Origin: CAZAXU01 sp964489245
Lineage (GTDB): Bacteria; Bacteroidota; Bacteroidia; Flavobacteriales; Flavobacteriaceae
Reading direction: 5' to 3'
Assembly: GCA_964489245.1 (NCBI GenBank)
Contig: CAZAXU010000016.1
Span: forward strand, 1-45,082
DNA length: 45,082 nucleotides
Under the pieces are notes generated by a model that had not been told where the DNA came from, did no database searches, and saw only the letters and a list, made by a program, of their open reading frames with translations. Below, piece after piece: positions 16,912 to 25,526 of this stretch. A program made the position numbers and the translations under genes. The number at the start of each line of letters is the position of its first letter. Position 1 is the stretch's first letter.

Positions 16912-18495
16912 ATGGCAGAAATTAAACCATCAGAGATTTCAGCAATCATCAAAGAGCAACTTTCCGGTATGTCATCATCGGCATCACTAGAAGAAACCGG
17001 TTCGGTTTTACAAGTAGGAGACGGTATTGCTTTGGTTTATGGACTCAACAACGTACAATATGGAGAATTGGTCGAATTTGACAATGGCTCTGAAGGTGTT
17101 GTGTTGAATTTGGAAGAAGACAACGTGGGTGTTGTGATTCTTGGTCCATATGTTGATATCAAAGAAGAATCAAGTGTAAAAAGATTGAATAGAATTCTAT
17201 CTATTCCCGTTGGAGAAGGTGTGATTGGTCGTGTTGTGAACACATTGGGACACCCAATTGACGGAAAAGGACCAATTCAAGGAGAAACGGTTGACCTTCC
17301 TCTGGAGCGAAAAGCTCCGGGGGTGATTTTTCGTCAACCTGTAGATGAACCCCTGCAAACCGGTATCAAAGCAATTGATGCAATGATTCCAATCGGTAGA
17401 GGACAAAGAGAATTGATTATTGGAGACCGTCAAACCGGAAAGACTACCGTTGCCATTGACACCATTATCAACCAAAAAGAATTCTATGACAAAGGAGAGC
17501 CCGTATATGCCATCTATGTTGCCATCGGGCAAAAAGCATCTACAGTAGCCCAAATTTATAAAACCCTTGAAGATGCCGGAGCAATGGCTTATACAACAAT
17601 TGTTGCCGCCAATGCATCTGATCCTGCACCCATGCAAGTATATGCACCTTATGCCGGAGCAGCAATAGGAGAATACTTTAGAGATACAGGGCGTTCAGCA
17701 CTAATTGTCTATGACGATCTATCAAAGCAAGCGGTAGCTTATCGTGAAATTTCACTATTATTGCGTCGCCCGCCGGGTCGTGAAGCATATCCCGGAGACG
17801 TTTTCTATTTGCATTCAAGATTATTGGAGCGTGCAGCAAAAGTGATTAATAACGATGCCGTGGCAAAGAATATGAATGATGTTCCTGCCGGTTTGAAAAA
17901 TAAATTAAAAGGAGGCGGTTCTTTGACGGCATTACCTATTATCGAAACACAAGCAGGAGATGTTGCCGCATACATTCCCACCAACGTAATTTCGATTACC
18001 GATGGACAGATTTTCTTGGAATCAGATTTGTTTAACTCGGGAGTTCGTCCTGCAATTAATGTAGGAATTTCAGTATCTCGTGTAGGAGGATCCGCACAAA
18101 TCAAGCCAATGAAAAAAGTTGCGGGAACTTTGAAGTTAGACCAAGCACAGTTTAGAGAATTGGAAGCCTTTGCCAAATTTGGCTCGGATTTGGATGCGGT
18201 TACTTTGGGTGTAATCGAAAAGGGGCGCCGAAATGTTGAAATTTTGAAACAAGGACAGCACGAACCCATGACTGTTGAAGATCAGGTTACAATTATCTAT
18301 GCAGGAACCAAAAATCTGTTGAAAGATGTTCCCGTGGAAAAAGTAAAAGAATTTGAGAAAGATTATGTAGATTATCTCAATGCCAAATACAGAGATACGT
18401 TGAATCAAATCAGAGACGGAAAATGGAATGACGATTTATCCGATGTATTGAATAAAGCGGCAACAGAAATTTCTTCAAAATATAAAAACCAGTGA
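16912..18495 (+). CDS. atpA: ATP synthase F1 subunit alpha
   Basis: 527 residues. Walker A GDRQTGKT is at 171-178, with downstream ALIVYDDLSKQAVAYR (Walker B region) and LLRRPPGREAYPGD, the alpha signature. It is slightly longer than E. coli AtpA (513). It forms the alpha3beta3 head with AtpD, whose gene is not in this window. A hairpin follows before atpG. Confidence 0.97.
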   Translation: MAEIKPSEISAIIKEQLSGMSSSASLEETGSVLQVGDGIALVYGLNNVQYGELVEFDNGSEGVVLNLEEDNVGVVILGPYVDIKEESSVKRLNRILSIPVGEGVIGRVVNTLGHPIDGKGPIQGETVDLPLERKAPGVIFRQPVDEPLQTGIKAIDAMIPIGRGQRELIIGDRQTGKTTVAIDTIINQKEFYDKGEPVYAIYVAIGQKASTVAQIYKTLEDAGAMAYTTIVAANASDPAPMQVYAPYAGAAIGEYFRDTGRSALIVYDDLSKQAVAYREISLLLRRPPGREAYPGDVFYLHSRLLERAAKVINNDAVAKNMNDVPAGLKNKLKGGGSLTALPIIETQAGDVAAYIPTNVISITDGQIFLESDLFNSGVRPAINVGISVSRVGGSAQIKPMKKVAGTLKLDQAQFRELEAFAKFGSDLDAVTLGVIEKGRRNVEILKQGQHEPMTVEDQVTIIYAGTKNLLKDVPVEKVKEFEKDYVDYLNAKYRDTLNQIRDGKWNDDLSDVLNKAATEISSKYKNQ

Positions 18496-18497
18496 TT

Positions 18498-18533
18498 CAA
18501 TTTCGATGAGGTGATTAAATCTCATCGAAATTG
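18498..18533 (+). terminator. Intercistronic hairpin between atpA and atpG
   Basis: CAATTTCGATGAG and CTCATCGAAATTG form a perfect 13-bp stem with a 10-nt loop, starting 3 nt after the atpA stop. No T-tract follows, so RNA processing or stabilisation is more likely than termination. Confidence 0.5.
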
Positions 18534-18552
18534 AAAACTAAAAATAGAATAC

Positions 18553-19413
18553 ATGGCGAATTTAAAAGATATACGCACCAGAATACAATCGGTAGGCTCT
18601 ACCATGCAGATTACAAATGCCATGAAAATGGTATCTGCGGCTAAATTGAAAAAAGCCCAAGAAGCGATTGAAAACATGCGTCCGTATGCTGAAAAATTGA
18701 CCGAATTATTATCAGGTTTAAGTGCGTCTCTCGATAATGATGCGGGAGGAAAATATACATCAACCGGAGCGGTAAATAATGTTTTGCTTATTCCCATTTC
18801 ATCCAATCGCGGGCTATGTGGTGCTTTGAATACTAATGTTATTAAGGCAACGATTGATTTGATAGAAAATGAATATCAATCGAAAAATGTGAGCTTGTTG
18901 ACTCTCGGTAAAAAAGCTTTTGACAGCCTTTCTAAAAACTATGAGATTCTAGACAACAAGAGTAGTATTTTTGACGATATCACTTATGATGCGGTTGCGC
19001 AAATTGCACAAACCGTCATGGACGATTTCGTTGCACAAAAATATGACAAAGTGATTCTCATTTATAGTAGTTTCAAAAATGCGGCAACCCAAATCGTCAA
19101 AAAGGAGCAATTTCTGCCAATTAAGCCTGAAACAACGGATTCAGATGTTGTTTTGGATTATATTTATGAACCTTCTCAAAAGGAGATTGTTGAGCAGTTG
19201 ATTCCAAAATCGCTCAAAACACAGTTCTACAAAGCAATCAGAGATGCGTGGGCATCTGAGCATGGTGCCAGAATGACATCAATGCACAAGGCGACAGACA
19301 ATGCACAAGAAATGAAAGACGAATTGACACTGCAATATAACAAAGCACGTCAGGCTGTTATCACCGGAGAGATTTTAGAGATTGTCAGTGGGGCAGAAGC
19401 CTTGAAAGGATAG
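18553..19413 (+). CDS. atpG: ATP synthase F1 subunit gamma
   Basis: 286 residues. The rotor shaft. The N-terminal helix (LKDIRTRIQSVGSTMQITNA, then MKMVSAAKLKKAQ) and the C-terminal helix (LQYNKARQAVITGEILEIV) that form the coiled-coil shaft are both canonical. It is the last gene of the cluster. atpD and atpC are absent here, as is common in Bacteroidota, where they lie elsewhere on the chromosome. Confidence 0.96.
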   Translation: MANLKDIRTRIQSVGSTMQITNAMKMVSAAKLKKAQEAIENMRPYAEKLTELLSGLSASLDNDAGGKYTSTGAVNNVLLIPISSNRGLCGALNTNVIKATIDLIENEYQSKNVSLLTLGKKAFDSLSKNYEILDNKSSIFDDITYDAVAQIAQTVMDDFVAQKYDKVILIYSSFKNAATQIVKKEQFLPIKPETTDSDVVLDYIYEPSQKEIVEQLIPKSLKTQFYKAIRDAWASEHGARMTSMHKATDNAQEMKDELTLQYNKARQAVITGEILEIVSGAEALKG

Positions 19414-19436
19414 AAATATTTAGTTGACACAATAAA

Positions 19437-19465
19437 AAAGGCGCTTCAATTTTTGAAGCGCCTTT
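19437..19465. terminator. Bidirectional terminator between atpG and mscL
   Basis: AAAGGCGCTTCAA and TTGAAGCGCCTTT form a perfect 13-bp stem with a TTT loop, A-rich before and T-rich after. It can serve both convergent genes. Confidence 0.85.
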
Positions 19466-19497
19466 AATTTTTCTAAGAATTCTATTGATGAATCAAA

Positions 19498-19899
19498 TTA
19501 TTTTTTCAAAAGATCTCTGATTTCAGCCAACAACTCTTCTTCTTTTGTAGGTCCTGCAGGGGCTTCTTCTTGTTTCTTTCTCATTTTATTATATCCTTTA
19601 ATCATCAAAAACATAACAAAGCCAATGATAATCAAATTGATAATAGTATTAATCCATTCCCCGTACATAATAGCATTTTCAGCTGTGGTTATTTTACCTT
19701 CAGCATCAACAATCGCCTCGTCTAAAACGATTTTCAAATCTTTAAAATCCATTCCGCCGGTAAAATGTCCGACAAAAGGCATGACAATAAAGTTTACAAA
19801 TCCCTTTACAACAAGCCCGATGGCGCCTGCCATAATAACGGCAACTGCAAATTCAATGACGTTACCGCCCGTGATAAATTCTTTAAATTCTTTCCACAT
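19498..19899 (-). CDS. mscL: Large-conductance mechanosensitive channel MscL
   Basis: 133 residues. Releases solutes during hypo-osmotic shock. N-terminal FKEFITGGNVIEFAVAVIMAGAIG contains the S1 amphipathic helix and the pore-lining TM1. TM2 spans about 83-103 (INTIINLIIIGFVMFLMIKGYN). The cytoplasmic helix ends EEELLAEIRDLLKK. The periplasmic loop has FTGGMDFKDLKIVL. Divergent from the OmpA-family repeat gene, with which it shares a short promoter region. Confidence 0.95.
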   Translation of the reverse strand: MWKEFKEFITGGNVIEFAVAVIMAGAIGLVVKGFVNFIVMPFVGHFTGGMDFKDLKIVLDEAIVDAEGKITTAENAIMYGEWINTIINLIIIGFVMFLMIKGYNKMRKKQEEAPAGPTKEEELLAEIRDLLKK

Positions 19900-19922
19900 A
19901 GTTTTTTGTTTTAGTTAAGCAC

Positions 19923-19930
19923 CAAATTTA
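19923..19930 (-). promoter_or_regulatory. Candidate -7 element of mscL (TAAATTTG)
   Basis: CAAATTTA on the plus strand reads TAAATTTG on the minus strand and matches TAnnTTTG, 23 nt upstream of the mscL start. The -33 region falls in the palindrome at 19942-19966 and has no TTG. Confidence 0.5.
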
Positions 19931-19941
19931 ACAAAAAAAAA

Positions 19942-19966
19942 TGTTAAAAAAAAGTTTTTTTTAACA
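19942..19966. promoter_or_regulatory. Perfect palindrome between the divergent mscL and OmpA-repeat promoters
   Basis: TGTTAAAAAAAA, a central G, then TTTTTTTTAACA: perfect 12-bp arms. It lies 11 and 12 nt from the two candidate -7 elements, so it covers the -33 region of both promoters symmetrically. It could be a shared operator or an A/T-tract bend; the sequence cannot decide. Confidence 0.5.
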
Positions 19967-19978
19967 CATTAAATTTTA

Positions 19979-19986
19979 TATATTTG
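19979..19986 (+). promoter_or_regulatory. Candidate -7 element of the OmpA-repeat gene (TATATTTG)
   Basis: TATATTTG matches TAnnTTTG, 26 nt upstream of the ATG at 20013. No -33 TTG is present at the usual distance; that place is taken by the palindrome at 19942-19966. Confidence 0.55.
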
Positions 19987-20012
19987 CAAGTATAACAAAA
20001 AACAAATTTACT

Positions 20013-21965
20013 ATGAAAAGATTACTATTTTTTGGATTGTTGTTGATGGGTGCTTCTGTGTTTGCACAAGATTTGCCAACAAATCCGGAAACCGGAAAGT
20101 GTTATGTGAGATGTAAAACTCCGGATGAATGGAAAACAGAAGAGGTAACCATTGAGGTTGCTCCTTCTTATTCGACCTATAAAACACATCCTGCTCAGTA
20201 CAAAACAGAAACAGAAACTGTTGTTGTGAGAGATGCTTATTCAAAATTAAGCGTGGTTCCTGCAAAATATGGAACAGAAACTTTTGACATCGTTGTAAAA
20301 GATGCTTCAAAAAAGTTAAAAAAAGTTCCTGCAAAATATAGCAGCAGTTACACAGAAGTTGAAGTAAAAGGTCCTGCACAAAATCTTTCTATTGTTCCTG
20401 CAAAATATGGAACAGAAACTTTTGAAGTAGTTGTAAAAGGTCCCGGAAAAAGAGTGGAAGTTATTCCTGCCAAATATGAAACAGTAACAGAAACGATTGT
20501 TGTGAAAGAAGCATCACAAAGAATGGTTAGGGTTCCTGCTAAATATAAAACGGTGACGGAAACTATCGTTGTTCAACCGGCAAGTTATAGATTAAAGTTT
20601 ATCCCTGCTAAGTTTGGGACAGAAGACGTAGTCATCCCTACTTATGATGGCGGCAAAAAAATGTCTATCGTTCCTGCACAATGGAAAACAGATAAAATTT
20701 CATACAGAAAAAGAGAATATGGTTCAACTTTGAAAGTCGTTCCTGCAAAATTCTCAAGAGATTCTCAAACAATTGAAATTTCTCCAAAATCTGCAAAATG
20801 GGAATTAGGTGCCAAGTCTCCCGACTGTGAGTCTCCCGATCCTAACGATTGTCGTGTTTGGTGTTATAAGGATGTTCCTGCAAAATTTGTAACAGTTCCT
20901 TTAACTAAATTAAGTGCTGATGCACAAGTAATCAAAAAAGCCGGTTGTAACCAACCCGGTGGAAATGATGCTGCTTGTGGAGATGCCACTTATACAAAAA
21001 CTTCGTTGGTAGCTCCTGAGTCTACGAAAGTGGTTGATATTCCCGCAACAACTAAAATTATTAAAAAAGTTGTTATGATTGAAGGACCGAAAGTTGAGCA
21101 GATTGCTGTTCCTGAGGTTACCAAAACCGTGAAAAGAGTTGTGATGGAAACCCCTCCAACAACTAAAATTATTGAAATCCCTGCAGTCACTAAGACGGTT
21201 AAAAAGGTAGTAATGGTTGCAGAACCTAAAGTGGTTGTAAAAGACATTCCTGCTGTTACCAAAACTTTCAAGAAAACGGTTATGGTTGAAGCACCTAAAG
21301 CAGTTGTAAAAGAGATTCCTGCTGTTACCAAGAAATTTAAGGTTACTAATGTGACTCCTCCTTCTCATGAAGTAGTAGATATTCCTGCCGTTACCAAAAC
21401 TTTCAAGAAAACAGTTATGGTTGAAGCGCCTAAGGCAGTTGCTCATGAAGTGGCGGCAAAAACCGTTACACTCAAGAAAACAGTTGTTGCAAAAGATGCT
21501 TGGGCAGATGCAACCACTATTCCTGCCAGATACAAGACTATTAAAAAACAAGTATTGGTTCGTAAAGGAGGCTTGACCAATTGGAGAAAGATTGATTGTA
21601 AACTGGTTAATTATAATCCACTACCAATCAACTGGCCTTTGGGAAGTGCTACATTAACTTCAGCCGCTAAAAGAATTATTGATACTAGATTGATTCCTGC
21701 TATCAATAAAAATGCCGGTGTAAAAGTTGAAATTGCTTCTCATACAGATTCAAGAGGTTCAGCATCGAGCAATCAAAAATTGTCTGAAAGACGTGCACAA
21801 GCTGTTGTCAGATATTTGGTTTCTAAAGGCATTCCTGTTGATCGTTTAGTTGCTAAAGGATATGGAGAGTCCAAATTGTTGAACAATTGCTCTGATGGTG
21901 TGAAGTGTTCTGAAGCACAACACAGAAGAAACAGAAGAACAGAATTCAGAATGTTAAGCGAATAA
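20013..21965 (+). CDS. OmpA-family protein built of 23-residue repeats
   Basis: 650 residues. Signal peptide 1-19 (ending VFAQ). Nine repeats with a PA(K/Q)(Y/F/W) core have their Pro at 60, 83, 106, 129, 152, 175, 198, 221 and 244, an exact 23-residue period. After a Cys-containing segment (Cys272, 280, 284, 312, 322) a second block has IPAVTK-type cores with Pro at 344, 367, 390, 413, 436 and 459, again exactly 23, then degenerate units at 481 and 504. Both types end in VVK or VMV and look like one repeat that diverged. Residues about 536-650 are an OmpA peptidoglycan-binding domain (IASHTDSRGSASSNQKLSERRA, AKGYGES, RRNRRTEFRM). It probably anchors a beta-rich periplasmic or surface stalk to the cell wall. 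Confidence 0.85.
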   Translation: MKRLLFFGLLLMGASVFAQDLPTNPETGKCYVRCKTPDEWKTEEVTIEVAPSYSTYKTHPAQYKTETETVVVRDAYSKLSVVPAKYGTETFDIVVKDASKKLKKVPAKYSSSYTEVEVKGPAQNLSIVPAKYGTETFEVVVKGPGKRVEVIPAKYETVTETIVVKEASQRMVRVPAKYKTVTETIVVQPASYRLKFIPAKFGTEDVVIPTYDGGKKMSIVPAQWKTDKISYRKREYGSTLKVVPAKFSRDSQTIEISPKSAKWELGAKSPDCESPDPNDCRVWCYKDVPAKFVTVPLTKLSADAQVIKKAGCNQPGGNDAACGDATYTKTSLVAPESTKVVDIPATTKIIKKVVMIEGPKVEQIAVPEVTKTVKRVVMETPPTTKIIEIPAVTKTVKKVVMVAEPKVVVKDIPAVTKTFKKTVMVEAPKAVVKEIPAVTKKFKVTNVTPPSHEVVDIPAVTKTFKKTVMVEAPKAVAHEVAAKTVTLKKTVVAKDAWADATTIPARYKTIKKQVLVRKGGLTNWRKIDCKLVNYNPLPINWPLGSATLTSAAKRIIDTRLIPAINKNAGVKVEIASHTDSRGSASSNQKLSERRAQAVVRYLVSKGIPVDRLVAKGYGESKLLNNCSDGVKCSEAQHRRNRRTEFRMLSE

Positions 21966-21986
21966 TTAACAAACAAATTAGAATTT

Positions 21987-22014
21987 AAGCCCTTCATTTG
22001 AAGGGCTTTTTTAA
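21987..22014 (+). terminator. Terminator after the OmpA-repeat gene
   Basis: AAGCCCTTC and GAAGGGCTT form a perfect 9-bp stem with loop ATTT, followed by TTTTAATTTT. Confidence 0.8.
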
Positions 22015-22044
22015 TTTTATTATATTTTTAGGTGTTATATTTTA

Positions 22045-23415
22045 TTATCCTGCAACAGAGTTAGGGTTATAGCACTGAAAAGGAACTTCTTTTTCATTGA
22101 AGATGACTCCGTAATCCTCCAGTTCTTTCAAAATGGGATCATAAACTTCTTTAGTGATAGGCAATTGCACTCCGGGAGTTTTTATTTCTCCGTTCAGGAT
22201 TTTTAAGGTAGCGATGCCAACCGGTAAACCGACCGTTTTTGCCATTGCCGTAAAGATTTGATCCTCTCCTTTAACAACCAATTGAGAATCGATTTGTTTA
22301 TGTTCTCCATCAATCTTATATCCAAACTTGTGATACATCACAATCATATCTTTATCCTCAGGTTTGAGTGTCCATTTTTCCTCTAAAATCTTTTGAAGAA
22401 TTTGTGCCGGAGAGGCATTTTTTAAACCGATTTTTTTTGTGTTGTCAAATAAATCCAGTTCTTCCAATTTCAACCAAAGCTCATCGTCTTGATCAATTTT
22501 GAGATATTGACGTAGTTTCAGTTCGACAGAATCTGATGGACTAAATGGCAGAAAAGCATTGATAAAATCGCGTTTGGTCATATTCTCGGAATCTTCCATA
22601 ATATAAGTATCATCAGTCAGTCCCAATTGCACAAAAATATTCCAAGCTCTGGAGTAGCCTACTCTTCTGATGGTGCCACGATACAATGTCATAACATCTT
22701 CCAATCCGTAAATGGATTGATATTTGAGAGAATCACGATTGGGGAGCCCTTCAAAGCGACCATATCCGTTAATATCTAAAAATTCTGTTCTTCTGAAAAG
22801 TTTGTGATATGGAATATATTTAAATTTTCCTGCGTGTAAAAACTTTGCAACACCTCCTTGTCCGGCAACAACAACATTTCTAGGATTCCAAGTGAATTTA
22901 TAGTGCCAAAGATTATCATCACTTTCCGGAGCAACCAATCCGCCCGTAAATGATTCAAAAAGCATCATTTTTCCGTTTTCATTTTTGATTTGGTCTATTA
23001 CACGCATGGCACTCATATGATCAATTCCGGGATCAAGTCCGATTTCATTCATAAATACGAGTCCTTTGGCTTTTATTTCATTGTCCAACTCTTTTAATTC
23101 TTTGCTGATATATGAAGCGGTGACCATGTGTTTGCTAAACTGAACGGCATCCTTTGCAACTTGCATATGAAAACGTGCAGGAAGCATTGAAATGACAATG
23201 TCTGCATTTTTGATTAAGTTTTGACGTTCGTTGTCATCAAAAATATTTACGTTGTTTAATTTTATATTCGGATGATTTCCGGCAATTTTTTCAGCTAAGT
23301 CCAAATTCTTATCAACAATAGTCAAATGTAATTGTTCTTGAACGGATTTATTTTTTAAATATTCAATCAACGAAGATGAAGATTTTCCGGCTCCTATTAA
23401 AAGTATTTTTCTCAT
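22045..23415 (-). CDS. Saccharopine dehydrogenase family protein
   Basis: 456 residues. N-terminal Rossmann fold with the nucleotide-binding GAGKSSSSL at 8-16, then ADIVISMLPARFHMQVAKDAV and the GLDPGIDHMSAMRVID motif of saccharopine reductases. The C-terminal domain is full length. The family catalyses NAD(P)-linked oxidation or reduction of lysine-derived adducts (saccharopine) or related imines. The neighbours do not settle which substrate is used. Convergent with the OmpA-repeat gene, divergent from pckA. Confidence 0.85.
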   Translation of the reverse strand: MRKILLIGAGKSSSSLIEYLKNKSVQEQLHLTIVDKNLDLAEKIAGNHPNIKLNNVNIFDDNERQNLIKNADIVISMLPARFHMQVAKDAVQFSKHMVTASYISKELKELDNEIKAKGLVFMNEIGLDPGIDHMSAMRVIDQIKNENGKMMLFESFTGGLVAPESDDNLWHYKFTWNPRNVVVAGQGGVAKFLHAGKFKYIPYHKLFRRTEFLDINGYGRFEGLPNRDSLKYQSIYGLEDVMTLYRGTIRRVGYSRAWNIFVQLGLTDDTYIMEDSENMTKRDFINAFLPFSPSDSVELKLRQYLKIDQDDELWLKLEELDLFDNTKKIGLKNASPAQILQKILEEKWTLKPEDKDMIVMYHKFGYKIDGEHKQIDSQLVVKGEDQIFTAMAKTVGLPVGIATLKILNGEIKTPGVQLPITKEVYDPILKELEDYGVIFNEKEVPFQCYNPNSVAG

Positions 23416-23434
23416 GATTTATGAATTTATCGAA

Positions 23435-23442
23435 CAAATGTA
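23435..23442 (-). promoter_or_regulatory. Candidate -7 element of the saccharopine dehydrogenase gene
   Basis: The minus strand reads TACATTTG, matching TAnnTTTG, 19 nt upstream of the start at 23415. A TTG (23459-23457) lies 14 nt farther upstream, a shorter spacer than usual. Confidence 0.45.
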
Positions 23443-23713
23443 AAAAAATGGGACTACAATAAAAAGATTATTGTCAGATTTAAGTTTAAAAAATATTTAT
23501 TAGATTTGTGGAGCTCGGAAACAAAATCGTTTTGCATAATAGTTCCGACAATCATTAGCATTGGACAAAAATTTTATAATTAATTACAAAATTTTAGATA
23601 TATGAAACATTCATGACTGATAAATTAGATATATAGATAAATAAGAAAAAAAAGCAGGATGACAGATGACCGATGGATACGAGTTCAAAGTTTAAAGTAA
23701 AAAGTTTATAAAG

Positions 23714-23743
23714 TTGGGAGTTTAAAATCCCGTTGTAGTTTTG
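23714..23743 (+). promoter_or_regulatory. Promoter of pckA
   Basis: TTG at 23714-23716, a 19-nt spacer, then TAGTTTTG at 23736-23743: a full match to TTG-N17-23-TAnnTTTG. The leader to the ATG at 23813 would be about 60 nt. Confidence 0.65.
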
Positions 23744-23812
23744 TTTTGGCGTGATTTTTTGTAAAAATCATGACAAAACATAATAAATAAATTAACAATA
23801 AAATATAGATAT

Positions 23813-25501
23813 ATGAAAAACAGAAAGAAGATTTATCATTTTATAAAGGAGCATTCAAAACTAATTGACAAGAACCCTTCAAGAAAGACGATGATTAAAG
23901 AGTCTGTACAAAACAAGGAGGCTTTGGTTTCAAAAAATGGGACTTTAGCCACTTGGACTCCTAAAGAATCTACCGGAAGAAGTCCCAAAGATACGGTGAT
24001 TGTAAAAAGGGAGAAATCCTCGGCAAAAATTGACTGGAGTTCTCCAAACAATTTACCTATTGATGAAAATACGTTCAATTTATTGGTTGAAGACGCTTTA
24101 ACTTATCTCAAACAAGCGGGTAAGTTGTATATGACAGATAGAGTTATCGGAGCTGATGTCAACTATGCATTGCCGGTTAAAACCATTACGACACGTGCTT
24201 TGGCGGCTTTATTCACAGATAATATGTTCAGACCGGTGCCAAAAAATATTAAGAAAAGTATTTTTAAAGATGAAGAATTTATCCTGCTTCACGTTCCTTA
24301 TCATAAATTGAAAGCAAAAAAATATAAAGGTCTATTGAGAAAACTCTCTAACGATGAAATTGACGCTAAGGTTCCCTCCGCAGATGATATTCACTGTGAG
24401 ACTACAAATATGGCTGTTGCGGCGGATTTTGATAAAAAAATAGGCGTTATCATAGGTTCTGCTTATATGGGAAGTATGAAAAAAATGTTGTTCACAACGA
24501 TGAATTATTTACTTCCGTTTCATAACATTCTTCCGCTGCATTGTTCTGCCAATGAAGGAGATGAAGGAGATGCCGCTTTATTATTGGGTTTGTCGGGAAC
24601 CGGAAAAACCACTTTATCAGCAGATCCGAAAAGAAAACTGTTGGGTGACGATGAACATGGATGGGGAGATAAAGGTGTTGCCAATTTTGAAAATGGGTGT
24701 TATGCCAAAATGATTGACATTACTCACGCAAAAGAGCCTGATATCTATGATGCGGTGTTGCATAAAGATAAATATACCAAGCACGGTTCCATCATTGAAA
24801 ATGCAATGTTATATCCTAATGGAAAATTTGACTTTTTCGATACGCGACTAACACCAAATTCAAGAGCATCTTATCCTCTTTATTATTTGGATAATATCAA
24901 AAAATCTTCAAAGTCCGGACATCCGAAAACAATTCTGTTTTTAACGGCAGACGCTTATGGTGTTTTGCCTCCTATCTCAAAACTTAATTCAAATCAAGCC
25001 ATGTTTTGGTTCTTGATGGGATACACTTCAAAATTGGCAGGAACAGAAACCGGAGTCACAGAACCACAAGCCACATTTTCCAGATTTTTCGGACAGCCAT
25101 TCATGCCTTTAAATCCTGATATTTATGCAGATATGCTCGGAAAAAAAATGAAAAAACATAAAACCGATGTATATTTAATCAATACCGGATGGACCGGTGG
25201 TCCTTATGGAGTAGGGAAAAGAATGAAGTTGGCTTATACACGCAAGATGGTAGATGCCGCACTGGACGGCACACTCAAAAATGCAGAATATATTTATGAT
25301 GAGTTATTTCATCTAAATATTCCAACGGAAATTCCTGATGTGCCAAATGCCATTCTGATTCCAAAAAACACATGGGCAGATCATGATGCTTATGAAATAA
25401 CGGCAAAAAAATTAGCCAAAGAATTTGCCAAAGCCTTTGATAAAAACTATGGAGATAAAAATATCAAGCCGAGTGTAATCAAAGAATGCCCCGGAAAATA
25501 A
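23813..25501 (+). CDS. pckA: Phosphoenolpyruvate carboxykinase (ATP)
   Basis: 562 residues. Interconverts oxaloacetate + ATP and PEP + CO2 + ADP in gluconeogenesis or, in reverse, CO2-fixing fermentation. Substrate-binding TGRSPKD is at 54-60, the P-loop GLSGTGKTTLS at 259-269, and the metal-binding LLGDDEHGW at 277-285, followed by NFENGCYAKM. The N-terminus is about 20 residues longer than typical; Met27 (ATG at 23891) is an alternative start. Its own promoter is visible at 23714-23743. A C4-dicarboxylate-type transporter gene is convergent with it. Confidence 0.95.
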   Translation: MKNRKKIYHFIKEHSKLIDKNPSRKTMIKESVQNKEALVSKNGTLATWTPKESTGRSPKDTVIVKREKSSAKIDWSSPNNLPIDENTFNLLVEDALTYLKQAGKLYMTDRVIGADVNYALPVKTITTRALAALFTDNMFRPVPKNIKKSIFKDEEFILLHVPYHKLKAKKYKGLLRKLSNDEIDAKVPSADDIHCETTNMAVAADFDKKIGVIIGSAYMGSMKKMLFTTMNYLLPFHNILPLHCSANEGDEGDAALLLGLSGTGKTTLSADPKRKLLGDDEHGWGDKGVANFENGCYAKMIDITHAKEPDIYDAVLHKDKYTKHGSIIENAMLYPNGKFDFFDTRLTPNSRASYPLYYLDNIKKSSKSGHPKTILFLTADAYGVLPPISKLNSNQAMFWFLMGYTSKLAGTETGVTEPQATFSRFFGQPFMPLNPDIYADMLGKKMKKHKTDVYLINTGWTGGPYGVGKRMKLAYTRKMVDAALDGTLKNAEYIYDELFHLNIPTEIPDVPNAILIPKNTWADHDAYEITAKKLAKEFAKAFDKNYGDKNIKPSVIKECPGK

Positions 25502-25526
25502 ACAATATGCATTGAATATAAACTAA

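Larger units (their letters stand above)
23416..23812. other. Long intergenic region between the saccharopine dehydrogenase gene and pckA
   Basis: No supported gene in 397 nt. It holds a minus-strand -7 candidate (TACATTTG, 23442-23435) for the dehydrogenase gene and a plus-strand TAGATTTG at 23501-23508. Next come nested inverted repeats (TCGGAA 23515-23520 with TTCCGA 23543-23548, enclosing CAAAA-TCG-TTTTG at 23522-23534). A leader-like string TAATTACAAAATTTTA at 23581-23596 recurs at 43145-43160, here followed by a four-codon frame MKHS with stop at 23602. The pckA promoter lies at 23714-23743. A small RNA or decayed gene start is possible but unproven. Confidence 0.5.

Noticed and set aside
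13715..19413. Deletion of atpD and atpC from the ATP synthase operon
   Set aside because: In Bacteroidota these two genes commonly form a separate locus; a clean terminator follows atpG and there is no sign of a rearrangement.
20910..21551. 213-codon minus-strand open frame
   Set aside because: It is antisense to the 23-residue repeats; its Asn/Phe/Cys-rich composition and lack of a start context mark it as a shadow of the repeated DNA.
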